Positions 44,546 through 55,025 of a DNA stretch of 64,000 bases are shown one piece after another. The notes under the pieces were generated by a model. That model worked only from the letters and a program-made list of their open reading frames with translations, was not told the DNA's origin and ran no database searches. A program made the translations under genes and the position numbers. Numbering within the stretch: position 1 is the first letter of the stretch; each line of letters opens with the position of its first letter. The stretch comes from Pseudocercospora fijiensis CIRAD86. Taxonomy: Eukaryota; Ascomycota; Dothideomycetes; Mycosphaerellales; Mycosphaerellaceae. The stretch is taken from the NCBI RefSeq assembly GCF_000340215.1, contig NW_006921541.1, forward strand, positions 3,259,527 through 3,323,526, read 5' to 3'.

Positions 44546-47500
44546 GCACTAACTATTAGCCTCGTACGGCGTAAGACTATCGACATTGTGCTAGCTATAA
44601 CACGCTCCTACCTTGTATAGGACACGAAGGATACTACCTATTAAACTAAGGTTATGCTAGATCTAGGAAATTTAGTTAGTGCCCTTATTAGCTATCGCCT
44701 AGCTAAGCAATTAGACCTTCGATAACTACCGAAGACTAACCTGCCAACCCTTGCTTAGTTTAATAACGCTCGGCACTTGACCTATAGGGCCTACTATGTT
44801 CCTATAGCTCTAAAGGACGACCTCGGAAATAAACGCCTACTAGACTTTACTGCCTACGTAGTAGATATAGACAACCTATATAGGGGAGCTACTATTGTTA
44901 TTAGCAACCCTGTTCTTAAGTACTACGCTATAGCTATAGACTTAGGCATTTAGAAGTGGCGATTTAGAATCGCTCGGAAAGAGGATATTAAACACATTAA
45001 TATTAGCGAGTGCCCTAACGATATTAGGGTCCTGTTTATTAGCAACCTAATACCGGCCTCTGCCTTAGCTAATCCGATAGCTAATCTTCTCGGTAGAGAT
45101 AACGATAAACCTGTACCCCCTAATAGTATAGACCCTAATTAGCTCTCTCGTATACTAGTACCTATTCGAGAAACCTATATTAATGTATTTAAACACTACT
45201 TAGCATCGACATTGCCTATGTTTAAAGAGACGGATTATAAGATTAATATTATAGAGGGTAAGGAGGTTCCTTTTGGCCCCCTCTACAACCTTAGTAAACG
45301 AGAGCTTGCTATATTGCGTAAGTACCTAGAAGAAAACCTAGCTAATAGTCGAATTCGGTATAGCAACAGCCCTACTAGTGCACCTATCCTGTTCGTACTA
45401 AAGAAGGATAGTAGCCTGCGCCTATGTGTCGACTATCGTAGGCTTAATACTATTACTATTAAAGACCGCTACCTACTCCCCCTTATTAATAAGACCCTCG
45501 ATCGCCTTTCTAGGGCCTACTTCTATACTATACTAGACATTAAGGATGCGTACTATCGCATCCGCATTCGTAAGGGTTACGAATAGAAAACAGCCTTCCG
45601 TACTCGCTATAGCTATTTCGAGTACTTAGTTATACTATTCGGCTTAGCTAACGCCCCTGCAACATTCTAGTCCTACATTAATCGGGCCCTTTCGGGCCTA
45701 TTAGACTATCTCTGTATAGTTTACCTAGATAACATCCTAGTTTATATATACTTACCTAACATTGCGGAGCACTAGGCTATAGTCCGTAAGGTGCTCGATC
45801 GCCTACGAGCCTATAGACTATATTATAAGCCTTCTAAATGCACCTTTGCTACTAAGGAGGTAGCCTTCCTTAGTTTTATTGTATTAACTAATAGTGTTAA
45901 GGCTGATCCTAATCGGATTAAAACAATTACCGAATAGCCTATTCCTACGTCTATTAAGGAGCTTTAATCGTTCCTCGGCTTCGCTAATTTCTACCGCCGG
46001 TTTATTAAGGGCTATTTACGGCATGTAATGCCCCTAACTAAGCTTACTAAAACCAAGGCCAACCTAACTAGAGAGTTCAAATAGACTAATAGAGCATAAG
46101 CCGCTTTTAACGGCCTAAAGCAACGCTTTACTAATGTCCCCTTATTGCACTATTTCGTACTAAGCAAGCAGATCCGAATTGAGACTAACGCTTTACAGTT
46201 CGCTATATCGGCTATTATATTACAGCAATTAGATAATGACTATTACTAGCACCTAATTGCCTTCTTTTTACGAAAGATAATCGATATAGAACGTCGATAT
46301 AAGACCTATAAGCAAGAGCTCTTAGCAATCGTAGAGGCCTTTAAGCACTAGCGCTACTATCTCGATAGTGTATAGCACACTATTTAGGTCTATACGGACT
46401 ATAACAACCTCTATAGAATTACGAAGGTTACTAGAGTTATAGGTCGACAGGCTAGATAGGCCGTCTACCTCGCTAGGTTTAATTTTAATATGTTATATCG
46501 GCTAGGCGTAAGCAACCCTACTAATAGCCTATCGAGGCGACCTAATTACGACAGCGGGACTTAGCAATCTATTAATTCATTGTTTCTAACCCTGTAGTAT
46601 AAGATTGCTATAGCCCGTATTATTAATAAGCAAACGTAGGATAAGCGGACTTCCGGACCCCGCGGCGGCAACAAATACTATAGCGGAGTTGTTGTTCTTC
46701 TAGTGTACGTTAAAAGAAAGGACGTAGATCGCTCGAGCTATAATAACTCGATTGAGGACATTGCTATCTATAGTAATAGTCTATATAGCGATAGCACTAT
46801 AGAAGAGGTTGTAGTAGTTCCGGCTGCTAGTGCTATTAGATGTATATAATGCGTACCTCGTTCGATAGCACGGGTACTATTAAATAACCTTGCAAATAGG
46901 GATAGTTAATCGTTTATAGATAAGTTATTACATGCTTAGTAGAGGGACGCCTTTGCTATTAAGCGTATTAATAAGCTTGTAAGTAGGCGGGCGACTCGAT
47001 CTAGTAAGAGTAACAACAATTAGTCGATCGACGACAAAGGTTACTTAAAGTTTAAGGGCAGATACTATGTCCCCGCTAAACAATCGATTAGATAAGAGCT
47101 TTTAAAGAGGCACTATAATAGTAAGCTCGCTAGTTACTATAGTATAGAGAGGTCGCACGAGTTACTATCGCGTATATACTACTAGCCAAATAGTGAGCGG
47201 TATATAAAGGAGTATATGCAGACCTGTATAGTATACTAGCGAGTTAAAGCACCGAAGCACTTGCCGTTCGGCGAGTTGTCCTCGCTCCCTGTTCTAAAGA
47301 AGCTATTTGCTAAGCTAATAATAGACTTTATTATAGGCCTTCTACCTGCTAGGCGTAGGGGTAGTAAGGACGTATATAATGCTATCCTTGTTATAGTAGA
47401 TCGATTTACTAAAGGCGCTCGATACATCCCGGCGCGTAAGGATTGGACTGCTATTAATATAGCAGAGGCGCTATAGACTAACATCTTCTACACCTATTAG

Positions 47501-48460
47501 GGAACCCCTAAGGGGATAGTCTCCGATAGGGGTACGATATTTATATCGCACTATTAGAGCGAAATATGCCTATAGCTAAGACTAAAGCATCGGCTATTAA
47601 CAGCCTTCTATCTATAGACTAACGGTTAAATAGAGAGGCAGAATGCCACCCTATAGTAGTACCTGCGTAGTTACATTAACGAGAATCCTAAGGATTGGGT
47701 CAACCTCCTATAGCCTACAGAATTCGTGTACAATAATAGTGTACACTTATTAACTAAGGGCTTACTATACATAGCTATAATAGGTTAAAACGCCGCGTTG
47801 CTATAAGATCTATTTACCTCGCTCGAGGCCGAGCGTAAGGAAAGGGAAGCGCGTTAAGTACTAGAGACACTAGCGGCAATAGAACGTATCTAGAAGATGC
47901 GAGAAATCTATGCTAAGATAGCTAAGAAGTTAACAAAGGCTTAAGAATACTAAAAGGCCTACTACGATAAGCGTTACACACTAATAACCTTTAAATAAGG
48001 CGATATAGTTATGCTTAGCACTAAGAACCTCCGCATCCGCAAACACCTATCGCCTAATAGTAAAACAAGGCCTAAACTTGCACTAAGATACATTAGCCTA
48101 TTTCGTATCCGAGAACCGAAGGGCAATAGCTAGGCCTACTAGTTATAGCTTCCACCCTATTACACTATCTATAATACCTTCTATATCTCCCTCCTTAAAC
48201 TATACTACTAGCGCGAAGGCGATGAAGCGCCTACTAAGTTAGAAGAAGTCTTAGCTAATAGTAAAGAGCTATAGTCTATAGAACGTATCCTATAGCATCG
48301 CACTAGGCAAGGCAAGAAGGAGTACCTGCTAAGATAGCAAGGCTATTTACCTAAATAGGACTCGTAGGAAGCTGAAGACTCTTTTAAAGATATAACTGAG
48401 TTGTTAGATAAGTATTAGACTAGTATAAAGAACAAGAAGAAGACTAAAAGCTTATAATAT
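44545..48460 (+). pseudogene. Chromovirus pol: protease, RT, RNase H, integrase, chromodomain
   Basis: With RIP stops read as W/Q the order is clear: a protease-like segment (about 44,560-44,950); reverse transcriptase from FKETDYKINIIEG to YLDNILVY (about 45,722; normally YLDD, so the second Asp is lost) and KCTFATKEVAFLSFIV; RNase H (YKTYKQELLAIVEAFKHQRYYL, about 46,300); integrase with FAKLIIDFIIGLLPARRRGS, AILVIVDRFTKGARYIPA (47,290-47,430) and VSDRGTIFIS; and a C-terminal chromodomain-like end (KKEYLLRQQGYLPKQDSQEA, about 48,310-48,380). The longest clean stretch is 45,212-45,586. A chromodomain would direct integration to heterochromatin. Confidence 0.88.
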
Positions 48461-48477
48461 TACTATTAAGGCCTAGG

Positions 48478-48508
48478 ATTAATGCTACCCCCGGGGTGCT
48501 ATTAGCTA
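48478..48508 (+). repeat. Palindromic boundary motif 6, in the outer chromovirus
   Basis: TTAATGCTACCCCCGGGGTG plus CTATTAG just after the chromovirus pol frame. The same motif in a different retroelement shows it is not private to the inner one. A partial match (AATGCTACCCCTATAGG) lies at the chromovirus gag-pol junction near 44,502. Confidence 0.8.
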
Positions 48509-49679
48509 ACTAATTAGAGACAAGCAATTGTTAGTAACAAGAGACAATAAGACTATACTACTATAGTAAACGCGCACCGAGTGTCAACAAGCGCGCTACG
48601 ACGCGTTAACTAATCGCACGCTCTTTTAAGGGCTCTACCTCTTTACTAATGCGCCCTGTAAGGCCTTCTCCTAGCACTTAGGTCCCCCTCTTGTTCCTTT
48701 ATTCTATCGAGGCCTCGAGGCCTAGGCAATCGGCAAGGACGGCGCGGCCGGCGCGGCTATATTAGTAACAGTATTACGGAGTATATTAATGTTTAGGAAA
48801 GGAAGGATACCGCTATATTAGTAACGGTGTTGCCGAGTTGTTATTAGTTAAAGAAGGAAATTAGAAGAAGGTGAAGTTAGCGCTAAGACGACTAGCGTCG
48901 CTATTGTTAATATTACTTGCTATTATCGACCTTACCTGTACTAAAACTCTAAGGCACCTTTAATTAAAACTTTAATCAAACTTTGAGGCTAAGTTAAAAC
49001 TTTAAGCCGCTTAAAAGATTAAGTAGACTAATAGACTAACTAACTAAGGGCAAAACTATAGAGCTAAGCTAGCCGGGGTCGATCTTGCGGACAATAGGTT
49101 ACTCCTCGATCTATCTAACCCTTTAAGCAAGGCGAACCTCTACTACTGCACTTACAATAGCCTTTACCTATAGAAACTAGAAGAACTGAGTTTTTTGAAA
49201 AGATATGATTAGTTAACACTTAAAGGCTGCTAAACCTAGCTAATTAGGGCTAGCGAAACTACGAACAATAAGAACAATAACCCTCGGAACGGACAAACCC
49301 TCGGAACCGGACATTGCTAGGTCTTTTAAGAGTAGACGCAAAGAACTCGATACGACATCACTTAGAACGGAGGCAGTGCTATAATACCTCGTACGTCTAC
49401 CTATTATAGTAGGGAAGACGCGCTTGTATTATAATTAGTCGATAGTCCTCAATTCTTATAGTTATATATATTACTTTATTGTATATAGGGATAGCGCAGT
49501 TAGAGTTAGATATTGTGTTATATTAGAGGTGAGGTTTAATATAGTTACATAATCGGTAATTGCGTATTCAATTCAGCGCGGACTAAGAAGCTTACTAGAC
49601 CTACTAAGTTAGTAGCGATAGAGGTTGAGAATGGGATATAGACCGGCTACGAGGGCGCGGCCTTTAGAAGGGAAGCGTA
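48509..49679 (+). other. 3' non-coding region of the chromovirus
   Basis: About 1.17 kb between pol and the 3' LTR. I see no protein-like frame even when RIP stops are ignored. The purine tract for plus-strand priming is at its right end. Confidence 0.5.
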
Positions 49680-49877
49680 TGTTAGGACCAAAGAGGTTAT
49701 ACGTAATTGGCATATAACTAGGCTCGAGTGAAGCTAGGGTCTTAATGCCTTAGGCAGGGCTTAGCGCTTAGCGTTAGGCTAACTAGCCTGCCTTCCTCTC
49801 TCTCCTCTTAGATCTCTATCGAATACTATACTAATTCACGACCACCCTATCTACCTGCTAACATAACCCTTCTTACA
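49680..49877 (+). repeat. Chromovirus 3' LTR
   Basis: 198 bp, preceded by a purine-rich tract (AGAAGGGAAGCGTA) and followed by the target duplication TCGGT. Confidence 0.9.
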
Positions 49878-49882
49878 TCGGT

Positions 49883-50479
49883 TCTCGGCTCTTCTATATA
49901 TAGTCTAGTATATAGGAGAAGTCTTCGTAGAAGAGCCTAAGGACAAATGTCGCAAAGCGGGCTATTCGAGCGTTATATGTATATAGAATAGGTTAAATAG
50001 TACAACAACTACCTAAATGCGGGCTTAGTATATATAAGGATGTACCTACGTCTATATACGAAGATATTAAGTCATCTATTTGTATATAAATCTAGTAAAA
50101 GCTATAGAAATGATAATTAGAAAACACTACTTCTTAAGAAACGCTATGCGAATAGCGTCCGGATTGCCTCTATAGCGATACTAACAACTACCGTTTATAA
50201 TAAAGGAGAGATACGCGGACTCTTAGAATTAGCCGCTCTCTAACCTCTAAGTGTTTGCTAGGCGTAAAAGTGTCGCGTTGTTAGGTCCTAAGGCCTATCG
50301 GGTAGACTAGGCTAAAACGCGGCTATTCTTAGTCTATGCGCTTTACTAGATACGCGCAACTTCGCGCAACTTCGCATATACTTATCTAATACCTCCGTTA
50401 CTGTTTCTAGCATTGTATATATATATCTAACACCCTCGATACTCCTATAAAGCTCCGTATAGCGTAACTGTAGATCGCT
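49883..50479 (+). other. Left subterminal region of the helicase/DUF6589 element
   Basis: It continues the element after the chromovirus insertion. It contains CCTAAGGACAAATGT (about 49,937-49,951), whose inverted counterpart (ATATTTGTCCTTAG) lies near 62,248 at a comparable distance from the other end, so the inverted repeats extend inward. No gene seen; probably the helicase promoter. Confidence 0.5.
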
Positions 50480-53400
50480 ATATAATATAGATACCGACGA
50501 AGTTATCGAGGCTCCTTAGTAGGCTTACCTCGCTACTAGGGATAGCAACCCTATTATGCGTTAAGATCTAGACGAGCCTATCGTTACTAACCGCTTCGAG
50601 GGCTATATCCGCTTCTAAGAGCACCGCCGCTAGCGCTAGGCTAAGCGCTAGGCTAAAGGCTAGACTCTCTAGCGTATAGTCTATAGATAGCGTATATACC
50701 GCCGCTAATCTATACGTACTACCGCTCGTTAAGGACCGCCGCGCGATATAGGACCGTTAATAGAATTAGAATAGGAAGAGGTAGAAGCTTTCGAAGAAGG
50801 CAAGACTTATATTTACTATAATATAGTAGACTTACCTATTCCTCGAATCGCTACGCCGGATCTAGTTATCTTCGGAGGCGGCGGCTTCCTTCGTACCTAG
50901 GCTCTAGATTGTATACTAGCTAACTCAAATGCTAAACAAGAGCCGCCGTATTAGTAGCCTAAGCCTAGATTTACTATATATCTACGCTAGCCTCTAGCAC
51001 CGGATCTAGAGTTACTAGTGCCTCGTATTGCTATACTAGATCTAGTCTGCTTCGTAGGAGGGAGCTTCCTTCGTAGGCCCGAGAAGGGTCGTAATAAGTA
51101 GAAGGCTAACTAGAAAGGCTAGTCTATTAATCTAGCAGGCCGGAAGTTTAATAATCCCTAGCAATAGTAGAAGAAGCAATAGTAGAAGCAAGGCGCATAA
51201 AACTAGACTATGCTAATTCTACTATCTCGCAAAGCCTATACTCGCTAGAAGCTAAATTGGTCGTCGGCTAAGCTAGCGCTTCTAGATATAGCGTAGCAGA
51301 AGACAGCATACTTCTAGAAAGCCGCTAAGGATATAAAACAGTATATACTCGAAGAGATTTAGATATTAGTATAGGATGCTAGCCTAGAACGAGAGGCAAT
51401 GCCTTTCTAGCGGAACATTATTAAGAATAGCCTATAGTAGGTGTTAGATGCCTTTTATCCTAGTAAGGGATATAGCCTATTAGACCTATAGTACGAGGTG
51501 CTTTATAACGTCGTCTTCGTAGGTACAGATATTATAATAATCGAGAAGACTAGCGGTAGCAAGAGTCTTATATACTAGGCGTATACAATGCTAACTAGTC
51601 GTATTAATATCTAGATTATCCCTCTGAATCGCCTAGGTAAAGAGCAGAAGGCCGATATTAACTAGATAACACAGGCGCTAAACTAGTAGGGCGTAGTTAC
51701 CGAATACAACAATATCGAGCTCGTACGTTGCTATACAATCTCTATAGAGACTAAGCGTAAGGATCCAAAGATATACGATAATATCGTAGCTAGTAACTAC
51801 TACTACATCTTCTATAGTCTAGAGTAAGCGTCTACGCCGGAACTGCGAGAGGTCTTTAAGAAGATTAGAGATCGTATTAGCCTTGTTACTATCGATAAAC
51901 TGCACTTAGTATACAAGTAGAAGGAACTCCGGGAGGAATTCGCTTAAATCTATACGCTTCGTAGTCTCTTCCGCAATAATGCCTTATAGCTAGGTGCCTT
52001 AGCGACTATATTATAGGAGACCTTAGAATTCGTCTTAAAGTATAGAGGCTTTCGTACTAATAGCCGCGATATATTTAAGACTAAGGTTATCCGTACGAGT
52101 ATCGACCGGATCGATACAATATATATATTTAAGACTATTCCTTAGAAGTATCGTAGCGACTTCGACTTGCTATACCTATTACTAAAGAAGGCCGTAACTA
52201 ATAGATAAGCTATACCTGCGAATATCGATAAGGCGATCGTATTTATTAATAGCCGGGGAAAGGTTAATAAGCTAACCTATATTCTGCGTTAGTAGCTTAT
52301 CTAGCTAATAGAGGGCTAAGAAGATCTAACTAAGAAGTATACCTAGAACAATACCGGCTACAATGTGTATAAAGTCGTCGCTTTCTATACCGCATATATC
52401 GCTAATTACGACAAGGATCTCCGATATAACGAGTTTAAGAAGCCTAGCGCTCGTTTATTAACCCGCATTATAGTTAGTATACTAGCGATCGCTATAGTTA
52501 CTAACATTAGCGATATCAAATTTGTTATTATATAGCAACTACCTATTACTAAGGACATTAACGATGCTATGTAGCGAGCTAGTCGTACTAGTCGTAAGCT
52601 TAGCGTAGGATAGCGGTCGTATACTATCTTCTTCTTCCCTTAGTATATCGACGATATAGCTAAGCGTATTCCGGATAGTGTTAACTATAGTCTATACCTC
52701 TATTATTAATCGAGATAGCAGACCGGCTAATGCGGACTAATACAAGCACCTCGCATAAGGTACTATTATATACTAGCCGATCCGACTAAGCGGTTTACGT
52801 AATACCGAGATTCCTAGTAAAGATATTAATAGGGACCTAGACTAGGATTAGGATAACGAGGATACTATTATCGTTCTAAGAGGCACAGGTATAGGCAAAG
52901 CTATACTAGAAACCTAGGCTAAGGCTAATACTAATACTAATACTAATGCTAATGCTAATACCTATGCGCCTAGGCGCAAGAATTAGTCTAAGAATAATAT
53001 AGAGAAGCGTAATAAGATCCCCGACATCTTCCGCTTACTATTTAATAGCTAGTATATAGCGACGCCTCGATGCCTACGTACTATCCTTAATAAGCGATAC
53101 TAGGAAGAGCTCCGATTATAGGATCCTAAGGAGACCCTAGATCGCAAGGATTGCTATAATATTGTCTATAATTACGATCTAGACTCGGTATTCTAATAGA
53201 ATAAATAGGCACTACGCCTACCGAAAGCCCTAGTTATACCGTATAAGGGCTCTAAGCAGTTCTTCTTACTGCTATACCTATAGAAGTTCTTCGACTAGAA
53301 GGCTAACGAAGCTAGCGGCCGGTTTAATATATACTTCTATGCTCTTCTATCGAATACTCTTATCGAGGACTGATATATATAGAATCTCTATAATACAATG

Positions 53401-54220
53401 CGGTACCCGGCGCTTAGCGACGTAGAAGAGGAATCGACTAGTATAAATAGAGAGGAAATGCTAGAGAGTGCGCTAGACTTCGATAACTAGTATTAGGCTA
53501 GCGGCGATAACCTTCGTAGTAAGCTAAAGCTCGGTAACGTCCTTCGGTATATTAACTATAGCTTTCGCTAGGCCTTTACGGACTAGTAGGAGTACTACGA
53601 GGAGCGGAAGCGTAAGTAGGCTAAGCGAAAGAAGGCCTCGGAGGATACGATAGAAGTAGATAATAGCAATTCCGGCGACCTACTAACTTAGCCTCCGCCT
53701 ATAGCCTAGGATCGTCTTCGCTAGCTATAATAGGATTCTAATAAGTCTCGCGACGCTAACATATCGCTAGTAAAGAAGGCTATCGTAGGCAATCGGAAGG
53801 CTAAGACTTAGGGGAAGCAGTCTTAGTCTTAACTAAAGGCGAAAGGTAAGCGTATAGGAGATCTAATCTAGGATAATAGTACTACGGCCTTATCTGCTCG
53901 TATACTAACATAGCGGATACTACGCCGCCGGCGCTAACGAGAGGACGAGGATAGTAATTATAGTACTCTAATATCGGTCGCTAAGTCTGCTCTTCGTAAG
54001 GCTATAAGCAGTAATCGCCCGCGTCGTATACTATCGCTTACTCTAAAGGCACGAGAGAACCTTGCTCTTATTAGCGCAGACATCCTACCGGAGAACCTAC
54101 TCGAGGAGAGCCTAACTCGTCGTAAGAAGAGATAGATGCCTAAGCTAGAATTGGCGCTAGAATTGGCGCTAGAATTGGCGCTAGAATTGGCGCTAGAATT
54201 GGCGCTAGAATTGGCGGTAA
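50480..54220 (+). pseudogene. RecQ-like superfamily 2 DNA helicase
   Basis: The plus frame with RIP stops read as W/Q gives a long protein. An Arg/Gln/Pro-rich N-terminal region (to about 51,430) precedes the helicase core: GTDIIIIEKTSGSKSLIYQA (Walker A at about 51,546; TSGSKS would be TGGGKS, the RecQ form, before TGG-to-TAG changes), a motif II region LVTIDKLHLVYKQKEL (about 51,885), LGALATIL (motif III region), DKAIVFINSRGKVNKL (motif IV), IVSTLAIAIVTNISDIKFVI (motif V) and DAMQRASRTSRK (motif VI, about 52,567-52,600). A long charged C-terminal part ends in repeated E-L-A-L. It would unwind DNA, possibly during the element's own replication or excision. It is dead now. Exact ends and introns cannot be placed. 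Confidence 0.7.
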
Positions 54221-54390
54221 AATAGTACTAGAAATGGCACTAGAAATGGCACTAGAATTAGTACTAGAATTAGTACTAGAATTAGCACTAGAATTAGTAC
54301 TAGAATTAGCGCTAGAATTGGCGCTAGAATTAGTACTAGAATTGGCGCTAGAATTGGCACTAGAATTAGCGCTAGAATTGGCATTTAATA
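54144..54390 (+). repeat. 12-bp minisatellite (CTAGAATTGGCG)n
   Basis: About twenty tandem copies of CTAGAATTGGCG and RIP variants (TTAGTA, TTAGCA). In the helicase frame the first copies code for E-L-A-L repeats. The open frame at 54,234-54,428 is only this repeat and not a gene. Confidence 0.9.
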
Positions 54391-54487
54391 AGGTCCTTCT
54401 TTACTACCCTTCTATTATGTCCTTATAAGCTCGCTAAGTCCTTGTCCTATCCCCGGAAAAGTAAGCCGTAATACTACGCTCGATCGC

Positions 54488-54722
54488 GTTGCTTCTACGA
54501 GAGCTAGCGTATAATACCTAGTTAAGCTGCTTCTACGAGAGCTAGCGTGTAATGCCTAGTTAAGCTGCTTCTGTAAGAGCTAGCGTATAATGCCTAGTTA
54601 AGCTGCTTCTACGAGAGCCGGCGTGTAATATAGGATGCCTAGTTAAGCTGCTTCTACGAGAGCTAGCGTATAATACCTAGTTAAGTTGCTTCTACGAGAG
54701 CTAGCGTATAATAAACTAGCTA
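54488..54722 (+). repeat. Minisatellite of about 38 bp
   Basis: Six tandem units beginning GCTTCTACGAGAGCTAGCG and continuing TATAATACCTAGTTAAG, differing mainly by C/T and G/A changes. Confidence 0.85.
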
Positions 54723-54789
54723 TAGCCTATACTAGAATTAGTACTAGCGCTAGAATTAGCGCTAGAATTGGCATTTAATAAGGTCCTTC

Positions 54790-55025
54790 CTTACTACCCT
54801 TCTATTATATCCTTATAAGCTCGCTAAGCAGGCTCTTCTATTATGTCCTTATAAGCTCGCTAAGTAGGCTCTTCTATCGTGTCCTTATAAGCTCGCTAAG
54901 TAGGCTTTTCTATTATATCCTTATAAGCTCGCTAAGTAGACTCTTCTATTGTGTCCTTATAAGCTCGCTAAGCAGGCTCTTCTATCGTGTCCTTATAAGC
55001 TCGCTAAGTAGGCTTTTCTATCGTA
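54790..55025 (+). repeat. Minisatellite of about 35 bp
   Basis: Seven tandem units of TCCTTATAAGCTCGCTAAG plus TAGGCTCTTCTATT. One more unit lies at about 54,418-54,440, before the previous minisatellite, so the block duplicated as a whole. Confidence 0.85.

Larger units (their letters stand above)
30310..49877 (+). mobile_element. Ty3/gypsy chromovirus, copy 1 (contains a nested element)
   Basis: Two 198-bp LTRs (30,310-30,507 and 49,680-49,877) start TGTTAGGACC and end TTCTTACA/TTCTTATA. They are flanked by the 5-bp duplication TCGGT (30,305-30,309 and 49,878-49,882). Inside are gag with a zinc knuckle, and pol with protease, reverse transcriptase, RNase H, integrase and a chromodomain. 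Gag is split by another Ty3/gypsy element at 31,412-43,838. Excluding it, the element is about 7.1 kb. A second copy starts at 62,954. Confidence 0.9.

Noticed and set aside
54234..54428. Open frame made of E-L-A/V-L repeats
   Set aside because: It is only the 12-bp minisatellite read in one frame; the genuine context is the tail of the helicase gene.
54488..55025. CRISPR-like array
   Set aside because: Units are contiguous tandem repeats without unique spacers, in a eukaryotic transposon.
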